Below are positions 25,380 to 35,095 of a stretch of DNA of 64,000 bases, one piece after another. The translations under genes and the position numbers were made by a program. The notes below the pieces were generated by a model that made no database searches, was not told the origin of the DNA, and saw nothing but the letters and a program-made list of their open reading frames with translations. The stretch is from Methylobacterium sp. J-078 (lineage in GTDB: Bacteria; Pseudomonadota; Alphaproteobacteria; Rhizobiales; Beijerinckiaceae), in NCBI RefSeq assembly GCF_022829285.1, contig NZ_JAKSYI010000076.1, forward strand, positions 1 to 64,000. The letters run 5' to 3'. The first letter of the stretch is position 1, and every line of letters starts with the position of its first letter.

Positions 25380-27986
25380 ATGTTCGATGCCAACGATGAG
25401 CGCCAGAGGCTCAGGGCCCTTCGCGATCTCAAGATCATGGATTCGGGCCCCGATCCCCATCTGGACGCGGTCTGCCGAATGGCCGCGAACCTCTTCGATT
25501 CGCCCATGGCGGCCGTTCAACTCGTCGACGAGGACCGGATCTGGCTCAAGGCCAAAGTCGGCATCGCCGCCGACAGCCTGGCGCGCCAGGGCGCGTTCTG
25601 CGAACACACCCTCCAGGGCGAGGGCAACACCCCGCTGATCATCCGCGACCTCCTGCACGACGCGCGCTCGGCCACGAGTCCGTTCGTCATCGGCGAGCCG
25701 CATGCCCGCTTCTACGCGGGCGTGCCCCTCGCCCTCCGGTCCGGGCTCAATCTCGGCACGTTCTGCGTGATGGACCGGCAGCCGAGAGCGGATTTCCCGG
25801 CGCGCGCGATCCGTCAGCTCCAGGATCTGGCCCTGATCGTGGAGGCGCACCTGCGGCTGTACGAGGCCAAGCGTGCGAGCGAGGTGGAGTCCGGGCAGCG
25901 CTGCGCGGCGGAGCATGCGCTGCGCGCGAGCGAGCAGCGCTTCCGCCTCCTCGCCGAGACGACGACGGACGTCATCATCTGGTCGGACCTGGACACCACC
26001 CGCCGCTACGTCTCACCCTCGGTCAGAACGGTGCTGGGCTACGATCCGGACGCGCTGATCGGGACCAAGCCCCTGGATTTCGTCCATCCCGACGACGTCG
26101 ACGCGTTCCGCCGCGTGCTCGACGATCTGACCGGGGGCCGGGTCGACCAGGCCTCGACGTGCCAGCGCTACCGCTGCCAGGACGGCCGCTGGCTTCCCAT
26201 GGAAGTCTCGCAGAGCCTGGCGCGCGACCCCGCCACCCGGCGCCCGACCGGCTACGTCACCTCGCTGCGCGACATCACCGAGCGCAAGGCCGTGGAGGAT
26301 GCGCTGCGCGTCAGCGAGGAGCGCCTGGCCCTCGCGCTCAGCAGCGGAAGCGACGGCCTCTGGGACTGGTCCGTGCCCACCGGCGAGGTCGAGCTCTCGG
26401 AGCACTGGGCCGCCATGCTCGACTACGACGCCAGCGAGATCCGCCACCACATCAAATCCTGGAACGCGCTCATCCATCCCGACGACGCCGAGCGTTCCCG
26501 GCGTGCCATGCTGGACCATTTCGAGGGCCGCACGCCGACCTTCGCGTGCGAGTACCGCCTCCGGGCCAAGCAGGGCCACTACATCTGGCTTCTGGCGCGG
26601 GGCAAGGTCGTCAGCCGCGATGCGAACGGCGCGCCGCTGCGCGTCGTCGGCACCCATTTCGACATCACCCAGCGCAAACGCGACGAGCAGCGCATCGCGC
26701 ACCTGGCCCTGCACGATCCCCTGACCGACCTGCCGAACCGGACGCTGTTCTGGGAGCGGCTCGATCAGGCGCTGCGGGATGCCGCGCGGAACGGCACGCG
26801 GTTCGCTGTCCTCGCCTGCGACCTGGATCGCTTCAAGCAGGTCAACGACACCCTGGGACACCTGGCCGGCGACCGCCTCCTGCGCTGCGTCGCGGAGCGT
26901 CTCAAGGCGGCCGTTCGCGACGGCGATACGGTGGCCCGCCTCGGCGGCGACGAGTTCGCCGTCGTCCTGGGGCCGATCGCGCATCCGGGCGATGCGAGCC
27001 GCCTGGCGGCACGGGTGATCGAGGCGGTCAACCGGCCGGTCGACCTCGGCGGCCACAGGGTCTCGGTGGGCGCGAGCATCGGGATTGCGCTCTGCGCGGG
27101 CGGCCTCGACGGGAACGAACTCTTCCGGCGATCCGACATGGCGCTGTACAAGGCCAAGGCCGCGGGGCGGAACACCTATCGCTTCCACGATTCCCCGATG
27201 CAAGCGCAGGGCGACGCGGGCGATTCCCTCGAACGCGACATGCGCGCCGCGATGAAGCGGGGCGGCTTCCTGCTGCACTACCAGCCGATCGTCGATCTCG
27301 CGACCGGGTCCGTCACCGGGTTCGAGGCCCTGATGCGCTGGCAGCATCCCCTGAAGGGCGCGATTCCACCCAGCGCGTTCATTCCCATCGCGGAGGAGAC
27401 CGGCCTCATCATCTCCCTCGGCGCCTGGGCCCTGAAGGAGGCCTGCCACGAGGCGGCGTCCTGGCCGGCCTCCCTGAAGGTCGCCGTCAACGTGTCGGCG
27501 CTCCAGTTCCAGCAGATCAGCATGGAGGAGACGGTCGCCCACGCCCTGGCGCAGTCCGGCCTCGCGCCGCATCGCCTCGAACTCGAGGTCACCGAGACGA
27601 TCCTGATGCAGGATGCGGAGGCGGTGGGCGCGAGCATCCGACGCCTGCGGGCCCAGGGCGTCCGCATCGCCCTCGACGATTTCGGCACCGGGTATTCCAG
27701 CCTGAGCTACCTTCACCGCTTCAGCTTCGACACGGTGAAGATCGATCGCTCCTTCGTCGCCGGGATGATCAATCCCCGGACGGCCGCGATCGTCCGCGCG
27801 ATCGTGACGCTCGCCGTCAATCTCGGCGCCCGCATCACCGCCGAGGGCGTCGAGACGCCGGAACAGCTGGCGTTCGTCAGGGCGGAGGGCTGCACCGAGG
27901 TCCAGGGCTACTTCCTCAGCCCGGCCCTGCCGGCCCACGACGTGCTGAAGCTCATCCGCGACGGTCGCCCGCTCGTTCCCGGGTGA
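25380..27986 (+). CDS. GAF-PAS-PAS-GGDEF-EAL c-di-GMP enzyme
   Basis: 868 aa from ATG 25380 (MFDANDERQRLRALRDLKIM). GAF ~15-165, PAS ~185-300, PAS with PAC ~300-425, GGDEF ~435-595, EAL ~610-860. The cyclase site is GGDEF with I-site RDGD five residues before it. The EAL domain keeps GFEALMRW, ETILMQ, DDFGTGYSSLSYL and KIDRSF. Both active sites look intact, so it may switch between making and breaking c-di-GMP according to GAF/PAS ligands. No membrane segment is seen. Confidence 0.94.
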   Translation: MFDANDERQRLRALRDLKIMDSGPDPHLDAVCRMAANLFDSPMAAVQLVDEDRIWLKAKVGIAADSLARQGAFCEHTLQGEGNTPLIIRDLLHDARSATSPFVIGEPHARFYAGVPLALRSGLNLGTFCVMDRQPRADFPARAIRQLQDLALIVEAHLRLYEAKRASEVESGQRCAAEHALRASEQRFRLLAETTTDVIIWSDLDTTRRYVSPSVRTVLGYDPDALIGTKPLDFVHPDDVDAFRRVLDDLTGGRVDQASTCQRYRCQDGRWLPMEVSQSLARDPATRRPTGYVTSLRDITERKAVEDALRVSEERLALALSSGSDGLWDWSVPTGEVELSEHWAAMLDYDASEIRHHIKSWNALIHPDDAERSRRAMLDHFEGRTPTFACEYRLRAKQGHYIWLLARGKVVSRDANGAPLRVVGTHFDITQRKRDEQRIAHLALHDPLTDLPNRTLFWERLDQALRDAARNGTRFAVLACDLDRFKQVNDTLGHLAGDRLLRCVAERLKAAVRDGDTVARLGGDEFAVVLGPIAHPGDASRLAARVIEAVNRPVDLGGHRVSVGASIGIALCAGGLDGNELFRRSDMALYKAKAAGRNTYRFHDSPMQAQGDAGDSLERDMRAAMKRGGFLLHYQPIVDLATGSVTGFEALMRWQHPLKGAIPPSAFIPIAEETGLIISLGAWALKEACHEAASWPASLKVAVNVSALQFQQISMEETVAHALAQSGLAPHRLELEVTETILMQDAEAVGASIRRLRAQGVRIALDDFGTGYSSLSYLHRFSFDTVKIDRSFVAGMINPRTAAIVRAIVTLAVNLGARITAEGVETPEQLAFVRAEGCTEVQGYFLSPALPAHDVLKLIRDGRPLVPG

Positions 27987-28004
27987 TCCCGCCCGCGGCG
28001 GCCC

Positions 28005-28607
28005 TCAGTTCATCTGGCTGCGCTGCTCGGCACTCTCGGCCCGGACCATGGCACGGCCGATCTCGAGGAGCAGCATGTCGCTCATCCGGCGCAGGAGCGG
28101 CTCGGGAAGTTCGTAGAGCGCCTGCCGCATGGCCATGCAGTGTTCGGCCGCGAGGGGCAGGGGGTGCTGGTGCGCCTCGAGGCACGCGGCACCGGTCGCC
28201 TCGAGCGGATCCTGCGTGACGTCGATGAGGAGAACGCGGCCCCACTTCGGACGCCCCGCCGCGTCGCACTGGATGCGGCCGCGCGCGAGGATGCGGCGCG
28301 TGACGCCGTCGGCCGAGCGCACGCGGAATTCCTGCCGATAGGCGCGGCCGGCCAGCAGGCTTGCGGCGAGGCCCTGGATCGCGCGCTCGCGATCCTCCGG
28401 ATGAACCGCTTCGAGGTAGCGATCGAGAGAGACCCCGGCCCGCGCGACCGCGGGCTCGAGATTGAAGAGGAGTGCGACCGCAGCGTCGGCATAGACCCGG
28501 TCGTGGACGATGTCCCACTTCCATCGGCCGACGATGTCCGATGCGTCGAGCTTCTCCTGCAGAACGTCCGGCGACGCTTTGGTAGCAAAGACGTGATGGC
28601 GTCCCAC
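28005..28607 (-). CDS. PAS-domain protein without output domain
   Basis: 200 aa from a GTG at 28607. Residues ~15-130 form one PAS fold (IVGRWKWDIVHDRVYADAAV, then YLEAVHPEDRERAIQGLA and a PAC-like RRILARGRIQ). The remaining ~70 residues are helical with no kinase, GGDEF or HTH. It is convergent with the GGDEF-EAL gene, 18 bp away. It could be a partner or adaptor that passes a signal by protein contact; that is inference. Confidence 0.75.
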   Translation of the reverse strand: MGRHHVFATKASPDVLQEKLDASDIVGRWKWDIVHDRVYADAAVALLFNLEPAVARAGVSLDRYLEAVHPEDRERAIQGLAASLLAGRAYRQEFRVRSADGVTRRILARGRIQCDAAGRPKWGRVLLIDVTQDPLEATGAACLEAHQHPLPLAAEHCMAMRQALYELPEPLLRRMSDMLLLEIGRAMVRAESAEQRSQMN

Positions 28608-28870
28608 CTGGCTGCATTCCTCAGTGGTTCCAGTCGACCCGGCGCGAGCGGATCGGAGGCGAAATCAAGGAACAACGCAACGTCATCCGCGCCCCTACGT
28701 CCTCAGGGACGCCGTCCTGCAACGGGGCGATATAATGCAAACATCCGGCTTCATCGGGGAATCGACGATTCCGAATTCCCGTACTGATGGCAGATCTAGC
28801 ATGTTTGATTCATCCGTCACATCGTGTGCAGCGGGGCGCGACGTTATTGCAGCGCGCGCCCTGAAACCTG

Positions 28871-31162
28871 TCATGCGGACCGGCTTCTCTCCGAGACGAG
28901 CACGGGATGCTCGCGCCGACGGACCGGCTCCTTGGGCGCCACCTCCGTCACCGAGGCCAGGACGCGCGCGAGAACGTCCGACGAGAACGTCTCCTTCCAG
29001 GATCGATCGGTCCCGGTCAGTCGCTGGCGCTCCCGCGTCTGGAAATCCTCGGCCCGCGTCAGGGCCGCCCTGAGGGCGGCCTCGATGCCGGCGAGCGTCG
29101 GCGCGCAGGGCACGATGTTCCGGCAGATCGCCTCGAGTTCCGGCGCCGACCGGTTCTCGTAGGTATTGGTGACGACGACGGCCCCCGTGGCGGCGAATTC
29201 GAACGGGACGACGCTGGGATGAGGCGCCAGCATCAGGCTCAGGCCGATGTCGATGCTGTTCATGAAGCGCGCATAATCCTCCTGCGGCATCTTCTGCACC
29301 ATCTCGATGTGGTGCTCGCCGCCGAGTGGCAGGACGTGGTCGTCCTGCAGGCTTCCCAGGCCCACGAAGCGCCAGCGATGATCGAAGGCGCCCTCGTTGC
29401 ACAGCTTGCGCAGGGCGAGATATCCGAGTTCGAAGAGGTTGCGGGCCGCATGCATCTCGGGGCGCGCGTAGAATGCGAGCGTGCGCGAGCCCGTATCCTC
29501 GTGACGCGGCTCGACCGTCAGGCGCGTCGGCACATGCTCGAAGACGAAGTAGTCCGTACCCTCCCGAGCCCCCTTGTCCAACGCGGCCCTGCCGTCCGCG
29601 GTCCTGTTCGGGGCGAAGGGCCCGAGGCCGTGGGTGGCGAAGTACGTCTGCAGGAAGCGGCTGTTGTAGAGGGGGACGTGGTCGAACCGGTAGGCATCCT
29701 GCGTCAGCGCGCGCGTGGAGCCGCATTCGTAGAAGATCGGCTCGAATTCCTGCGCCAGCAGGATGAACCGCTTCGCGTTCGTCACCTTCAGCAGGGGTTG
29801 TACCACGTAGGCGTCCCAGACCGAGTAGACCACGAAGACGTCGCCTGGACTGAGCGGAATGGGCTTGCCCCTGGCGCGGTTGACGTAGACCGCCTCCTTG
29901 ATGACGGAGACGAGTTCGCGGTCGCGCTCGCGATAGGTGAAGTAGTCGAGATCGTCGGTGGCGTCTTCCGTGATGAAGATGCCGAGGGCGTGGCCCGCGC
30001 GGGCGGCGGCCTTGATCAGCTCGAACACGGCCTTGTAGCCGCCGAAGCTCATGTCGGGATTCAGCATGGGCAGGCAGAACCAGATCCGCGATGCCCCGCG
30101 CGGAACCAGGCGATGCGGCAGGGATTTCAGACGCTGGTCGATCTCGTGCGCGCGCTGCACCAATCGCGGCTCGGTCACGCCGGCCATGCGGGTCTCGAGC
30201 GCGTATTTCAGGTCATGCAACTGCCGCCGGCCCTCTTCCCGGCCGCTCATGAGGTAGTGGTGGAACCCGGACTGGATCTTGCCGGAACTCACCGCCCGAT
30301 TGATGTCCGTGTAGAACGTCCGGTACCAGAGCTCGTCGAAGCTCGGATTGGGGCTGTTGCCTTCACGCATGCCGAATTGGGTATAGTGTTGAAGGGCAGC
30401 GGAGCGGCTGACCTTCTCACCGAGATAGGTCGAGCAATAATATTCGTGGTCGAACTCGTAGGCGAGCTGATCGCCAAAGGCTTTCTTGGCGAACCCGCCA
30501 AGATCCCAGACCGTGTGCCCCAGGCGGCAGCCGTAGATCCTGTAGAATTTTACCGCGTCGATCAGCGGAAAGCATTCGAGAAACTTTCGAACGATCTTGT
30601 ATGATTTTGTATAGAGCTCGACATTGAAGGAGAGCGGGCCGTCATCCGGCTCGCCGTCGCGCGGGGCGAGTTCGATGTCCAGCGTGGCATTCGGCGAGCG
30701 CCCCTCGCGCAGGCCGTAGCCGATGAAGTGCACGAAGCCCGAATAGACATCGCCGCCGGCGATCGCGTCGCGGACGTCCGCGTAGGTATCGACGTACCAC
30801 TGCTCGTCGAACAGAACGTTCGGGCTGCTGCGGGCATAGGTCGGGTCGGAGAAGTAGACGTCGATGGGATCGGCGCCCTTGGCCACGCCGCCGAGACGCT
30901 GCAGGGCGAAGGCACGGTCGAAACAGGCCCGGATGTCGCGGCAGCGCTCGGGGCCCTGGTCCAAGAACCGGCGGCGGCCTTCGGCGAAGGCATCCTCACC
31001 GCTCGCGGATGCGATCTCCGGGACGTGTTCCACCATCCGCACGGGCCGTTGCCCGGTGCCGATCGTGGTGCGAAGAGCCTCCTCCGAGGGCCCGTCAGTC
31101 CGAGTAAGCAGCGTGTCGCTCGCGGTTTCAGCGCCGAGGCTGGCCCGATCAGCTTGCATCAT
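28871..31162 (-). CDS. Glycosyltransferase, WsaF-like, with N-terminal EGR repeats
   Basis: 763 aa. Residues ~95-360 hold three imperfect copies of a ~40-residue module, for example FDEQWYVDTYADVRDAIAGG followed by HFIGYGLREGRSPN, then HYTQFGMREGNSPN and HHYLMSGREEGRRQ. Residues ~365-740 form a GT-B-type transferase: SRIWFCLPMLNPDMSFGGYK, LAQEFEPIFYECG, ARPEMHAARNLFELGYLAL and ALMLAPHP-like acceptor/donor motifs (seen as LSLMLAPHPSVVPFEFA), as in rhamnosyltransferase WsaF. It adds a sugar, perhaps rhamnose, to a surface glycan. The same module occurs in the methyltransferase at 36611. Confidence 0.85.
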   Translation of the reverse strand: MMQADRASLGAETASDTLLTRTDGPSEEALRTTIGTGQRPVRMVEHVPEIASASGEDAFAEGRRRFLDQGPERCRDIRACFDRAFALQRLGGVAKGADPIDVYFSDPTYARSSPNVLFDEQWYVDTYADVRDAIAGGDVYSGFVHFIGYGLREGRSPNATLDIELAPRDGEPDDGPLSFNVELYTKSYKIVRKFLECFPLIDAVKFYRIYGCRLGHTVWDLGGFAKKAFGDQLAYEFDHEYYCSTYLGEKVSRSAALQHYTQFGMREGNSPNPSFDELWYRTFYTDINRAVSSGKIQSGFHHYLMSGREEGRRQLHDLKYALETRMAGVTEPRLVQRAHEIDQRLKSLPHRLVPRGASRIWFCLPMLNPDMSFGGYKAVFELIKAAARAGHALGIFITEDATDDLDYFTYRERDRELVSVIKEAVYVNRARGKPIPLSPGDVFVVYSVWDAYVVQPLLKVTNAKRFILLAQEFEPIFYECGSTRALTQDAYRFDHVPLYNSRFLQTYFATHGLGPFAPNRTADGRAALDKGAREGTDYFVFEHVPTRLTVEPRHEDTGSRTLAFYARPEMHAARNLFELGYLALRKLCNEGAFDHRWRFVGLGSLQDDHVLPLGGEHHIEMVQKMPQEDYARFMNSIDIGLSLMLAPHPSVVPFEFAATGAVVVTNTYENRSAPELEAICRNIVPCAPTLAGIEAALRAALTRAEDFQTRERQRLTGTDRSWKETFSSDVLARVLASVTEVAPKEPVRRREHPVLVSERSRSA

Positions 31163-31512
31163 GAACTCCGTTCCGACGTCGAATCCGGGTTATCTGCCTT
31201 TTGAGATCTGGTCCAGTTGCATTATGCAGCTACGATTTGAAATTCCAACCTTCGCGCAGATTTGTCGCTCTCACACCAACCATGAATCGCAGAGGCATCG
31301 TCTATCAAGGCGAACAATCACTCCTATGGCTTGCATTGGTGGTTGGCACACCGTATGAATATGGATGTTTCACGCATAAATGCCTATCATGGTTGCGTTT
31401 TGCAGCTTCTGATCGGTTGATTCTGCTTCGCTTACGGTGCGGCGTCTGGCCTATCGTACGGACCGCTTCGAACGCGAGGACCGGCGCCCATTCGAACCGA
31501 GATGGAAGGCTG
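31163..31512. other. AT-rich divergent promoter region, 350 bp
   Basis: This lies between the glycosyltransferase (minus) and the methyltransferase operon (plus). The stretch 31190-31440 is much AT-richer than the genes and holds no ribosome site with a convincing frame. It is the likely promoter region for both sides of the glycan island. A GGAAGG ribosome site lies at 31503-31508 for the methyltransferase gene. Confidence 0.5.
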
Positions 31513-32919
31513 ATGACCCGTTTCTCCGCCGCACAGGCTTCCAGGGAGCCTGCCGAGGATCCCGTCTCCCTCACCTTCGAGGCGCCCGGCCGCGTCAGGG
31601 GCGCGTTCCCTCCGGGCGTCGCGCATCCCGGCCGGGTCACGGTCGCGTGCGACGGACGGAGCTGGGCGACGGTTCCCGTCCGGGCGGACGGCGCGGGCGC
31701 GTCGTTCACCTGCGACCTGCCCCCCGTCGGCCTCCCGACACAGGTGCGCGTCGAGGTCCGGGATGCGGATCGCATCCTCGGCCGCCTCACGGCGCAGAGC
31801 CTCCCCAAGCGCAATGCCGGCGGCCTCGATGCCCTGAGCGTCCACAGGGTCTGCGACAGCCCCCTGTTCTCGGTCCCCTGGATGCAGTTCGACGGCGCCC
31901 GGCTCACGATCTCGGGCGCTCACCTGCCTCCGGCCGGCAATCCCGACCTGCTGTCGGTGTGCTTCGACGAAGGCGTGCGCTTCACGTTCGATTACGGCCT
32001 GCAATCGCCGGAATTCGAGAATCACTTCTGGTACTGGCCCAATGCGGGGCTCTCGAACTTCGTGCTGACGATCGACCTCGCCGGAAGCCGGCCGGGCAGC
32101 AACCCGTTCCGCTTCACCTTCTCCTACCCGGGCGCCGAGACGGGTCTGCAGGACGTGCCCGTGCCCGTCCGGAGCATCGGCCGCCGCATCAGCGTGCCCG
32201 CTGACATGAGCCTGTCGGTCTGCTTCCCCCGCGACGCCACGCAGCTCACGCGGGTGCAGACCTGGTCGAACGACCAGAGCGTTACCTTCACGGGCTACAG
32301 CACCTTCCGGGCCCTGGAGGCGCTGTTCGCCCATTACGGGGTCGCGAACCGGACCGGCACCGCGATCCTCGACTGGGGCTGCGGCCACGGCCGCGTCACG
32401 CGCCACTTCATCGGGCACTGGCGTCAGGCGCAGATCTCGGGCGCCGACATCGATGCCGAGAACGTGGCCTGGTGCGGGCAGAACCTGGGCGGCCGGTTCA
32501 CGACCGTCCCGCTGTTCCCGCCGACCGACCTGCCCGAGGCGAGCTTCGACGGCATCTTCGGCGTCTCGGTGATGACCCACCTGACGGACGAGGCCCAGGC
32601 GGCCTGGCTCGACGAGATCGCCCGGCTGCTCAAGCCGGACGGCATCGCCCTGATCACCTTCGCGGGTGCTGCGGCGACCGCCTTCTCCTCCGTGTTCCGG
32701 AGCGCCGCGTGGTGGCAGGCCTGGGAGGCGCGCGGCTTCGACGACGCCCAGCACGACCCCGCCCTCGACGGCAAGATCGGCAACGACACCTACTATCGCA
32801 ATACGCTGCACACGATGGCGTATACGCGCGCGCACTGGTCGAAGCACGTCGAGGTCGTCGACATCATTCCGAGTGCGATCGGATATCAGGACATGGCCGT
32901 CCTCCGGCGCCGGCGCTGA
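31513..32919 (+). CDS. Class I SAM-dependent methyltransferase with N-terminal beta domain
   Basis: 468 aa from ATG 31513, which follows a GGAAGG site. Residues ~1-260 have no recognised domain and look beta-rich. Residues ~270-460 are a class I methyltransferase: AILDWGCGHGRVTRHFIG (motif I), GADIDAENVAWC (motif II acidic end), FDGIFGVSVMTHLTD and LLKPDGIALITF. It is the first gene of a four-gene run with the FAAL-like, ACP and AlgX-like genes, so its substrate may be the glycan or lipid made there. Confidence 0.88.
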   Translation: MTRFSAAQASREPAEDPVSLTFEAPGRVRGAFPPGVAHPGRVTVACDGRSWATVPVRADGAGASFTCDLPPVGLPTQVRVEVRDADRILGRLTAQSLPKRNAGGLDALSVHRVCDSPLFSVPWMQFDGARLTISGAHLPPAGNPDLLSVCFDEGVRFTFDYGLQSPEFENHFWYWPNAGLSNFVLTIDLAGSRPGSNPFRFTFSYPGAETGLQDVPVPVRSIGRRISVPADMSLSVCFPRDATQLTRVQTWSNDQSVTFTGYSTFRALEALFAHYGVANRTGTAILDWGCGHGRVTRHFIGHWRQAQISGADIDAENVAWCGQNLGGRFTTVPLFPPTDLPEASFDGIFGVSVMTHLTDEAQAAWLDEIARLLKPDGIALITFAGAAATAFSSVFRSAAWWQAWEARGFDDAQHDPALDGKIGNDTYYRNTLHTMAYTRAHWSKHVEVVDIIPSAIGYQDMAVLRRRR

Positions 32920-32982
32920 CGGCTCCGTGCGATCCCTCCGGCGTCCCTCGTGGCACGCCGCCGATTCAGGAAGGTACCGTGG

Positions 32983-34818
32983 ATGCATTGGGCTGATTCG
33001 CCGAGCGGGACCGGTGGTCTCGGAACCACCCCCGCGGCGTTGGAATTCCCGGCCGGCGACAGCGCAGCGACCGAACGCCCGGGGACCGGCACGACCCTGA
33101 TCGGCCGCCTGGAACGGCACGCGGCACTGTCGCCGGAGAGACCGTGCCTCGTGCACCATCAGGGCGGCCGCTACGCCGTGATGACCTATTCCGACATCCA
33201 TGCCCTCGCCGGGCAGGTGGCCGGTACCCTGGCTGGCACCCTGGCCGGGGCCGTCACCGGCGCCTCGGGGGAGGCCCCGGCGGCCGGCGGGTCCTCGAAC
33301 GTGGTGCTCCTGTTCCTCAGGCACCATCCCCTCCAGCTGCCGGCCTATCTCGGCACCATGATGGCCGGACTGGTCCCCTCCTTCATGGCGTTCCCGACGC
33401 CCAAGCAGGACCCGGCCCATTACTGGGCCTCGCATGCCGAACTCGTGGCCCGGATACGCCCGGCCCTCGTCATCACCTATCCGGAGATCGCGCCCGAGCT
33501 CGAGGCGCTCTGCGCCGGACTGCCGACACGGATCCTGCTGATCGACGATCTCGCCGCGGGCGGACCTCCGGCCGGCACGGTGGCGCCGGCTCCACAGGAC
33601 ACCGCCCTGCTGCAGCACTCGTCGGGGACGACGGGCCTGAAGAAGGGCGTGGTGCTGACCTTCGGACAGATCGAGGCCCAGGCGACCGCCTACGCGCCGA
33701 CCATCGCGCTCGGACCCGGCAGCACGGTCGTCAGCTGGCTCCCCTACTATCACGACATGGGCCTGTTCACGGCCTTCCTGATTCCCCTGACGGTCGGCGC
33801 CACGATCGTGTCGATGGATGCGTTCGAATGGGTCGCCCGCCCGGCGAGCCTGTTCGAGACCATCGAGCGCTTCCAGGGCACCCATTGCTGGTTGCCGAAC
33901 TTCGCCTTCCAGCACCTCGTGAACACCGTCCCGTCCGCCGAGAGCGGCGCCAGCGCCTACCGCCTCGAGAGCATGGTGCGGTTCGTGAGCTGCTCGGAAC
34001 CCGTGAAGGCGGCGAGCCTGTCCGCCTTCACCCGGGCCTTCGCGGGGTTCGGCATCGGGCCCGGGCACATGAGCGCCTGCTACGCCATGGCGGAGACCGG
34101 CTTCGCGGTCTCGCAATCGGACCCGAGCCGTCACGATCCGGTCCGCTGGTACGCGGCCGAGGCGCTCGCCACCCAGGGGCGCGCCGTGGCTGTCAGCGCG
34201 GATCATCCCGGCGCCCGCGCCCTCGTGTCGAACGGGGCTCCCATCGCGGGCGTCGAGGTCCGCATCATCCCCGCGCCCGAGGGGGCGGGGACGGGCGGCC
34301 CGCCGCGCGGCGCCGTCGTCGGGGAGATCGCGGTTCGGGGGCGCATCGTCTTCTCCGGCTACGACCGGGACGAGGCCGCGACCGCGAAGGCCTTCCTGGA
34401 CGGCTGGTACCGCACCGGCGACATCGGCTTCCTCGACGAGGGCGAACTGTTCGTCAGCGGCCGGATCAAGGACGTGATCATCGTCCACGGACGCAACTAC
34501 TTCGCCCACGACATCGAGGAGATCGTCTCCGGCATCGCGGGCGTGATTCCCGGGCGCGCCGTCGCGGTGGGCGTGACGAACGAGGCGGTGGGCAGCGAGG
34601 ACGTGGTGGTCCTGGCCGAATCCCGCCTCGAGGCCGAGGAGGAGGCCCGCGCGCTCAAGCGCGCGGTCAAGCGCCTCGTCTTCGATCGCCTCGAACTCAC
34701 CGTGCGCAGCGTGCACCTCGTTCGCCCGGGCTGGCTCACGAAGACGAGCAGCGGAAAGATCAGCCGCTCCGAGAACCTGGCCCGCCACCGGGCCGAACAC
34801 CGCGACAACCGGGATTGA
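32983..34818 (+). CDS. FAAL-like fatty acyl-AMP ligase
   Basis: 611 aa from ATG 32983 with GGAAGG before it. AMP-binding motifs are LQHSSGTTGLKKGVVLTF (A3), VSWLPYYHDMGLFTAFLIPL, YAMAETGFAVS, GWYRTGDIGFLDEGELFV and the catalytic Lys in KTSSGKISR near the C-terminus. The SWLPxYHDMGL run and the adjacent acyl carrier protein point to the acyl-AMP ligase branch, which loads ACP rather than CoA. It probably activates a fatty or hydroxy acid for transfer to the ACP whose gene begins 3 bp after its stop. The acid is unknown. Confidence 0.88.
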   Translation: MHWADSPSGTGGLGTTPAALEFPAGDSAATERPGTGTTLIGRLERHAALSPERPCLVHHQGGRYAVMTYSDIHALAGQVAGTLAGTLAGAVTGASGEAPAAGGSSNVVLLFLRHHPLQLPAYLGTMMAGLVPSFMAFPTPKQDPAHYWASHAELVARIRPALVITYPEIAPELEALCAGLPTRILLIDDLAAGGPPAGTVAPAPQDTALLQHSSGTTGLKKGVVLTFGQIEAQATAYAPTIALGPGSTVVSWLPYYHDMGLFTAFLIPLTVGATIVSMDAFEWVARPASLFETIERFQGTHCWLPNFAFQHLVNTVPSAESGASAYRLESMVRFVSCSEPVKAASLSAFTRAFAGFGIGPGHMSACYAMAETGFAVSQSDPSRHDPVRWYAAEALATQGRAVAVSADHPGARALVSNGAPIAGVEVRIIPAPEGAGTGGPPRGAVVGEIAVRGRIVFSGYDRDEAATAKAFLDGWYRTGDIGFLDEGELFVSGRIKDVIIVHGRNYFAHDIEEIVSGIAGVIPGRAVAVGVTNEAVGSEDVVVLAESRLEAEEEARALKRAVKRLVFDRLELTVRSVHLVRPGWLTKTSSGKISRSENLARHRAEHRDNRD

Positions 34819-34821
34819 TCC

Positions 34822-35061
34822 ATGAACGACATGCGCCAGGCCGTCCGCAGCGTGATCGCCGAAACCTTCAACGTCTCGCCGGACATCCTCGCCGACGGTG
34901 CCGTCGCCGACGATGTCGACGGCTGGGATTCGCTCTCGCACACCATCCTGATGATCCGCCTCCAGAACGCCTTCGGCATCCAGATCCCCGAGAGCGTGGC
35001 GGCCAATGTCGAGACCGTCGGCGAACTCGTCAGCGCGGTCGTGGCCATCGCCAAGCAGTGA
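34822..35061 (+). CDS. Acyl carrier protein
   Basis: 79 aa. The phosphopantetheine site is Ser37 in GWDSLSHTILM. The acidic helix II and the total length are normal for a dedicated ACP; it is not the fatty-acid-synthesis AcpP (whose site reads DSLDTVEL). It starts 3 bp after the FAAL-like gene, so both are co-translated, and it likely carries the acyl group made by that ligase. Confidence 0.93.
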   Translation: MNDMRQAVRSVIAETFNVSPDILADGAVADDVDGWDSLSHTILMIRLQNAFGIQIPESVAANVETVGELVSAVVAIAKQ

Positions 35062-35095
35062 CACGAAGCGCCCGGATCGGGGCCGGAGACCCGCC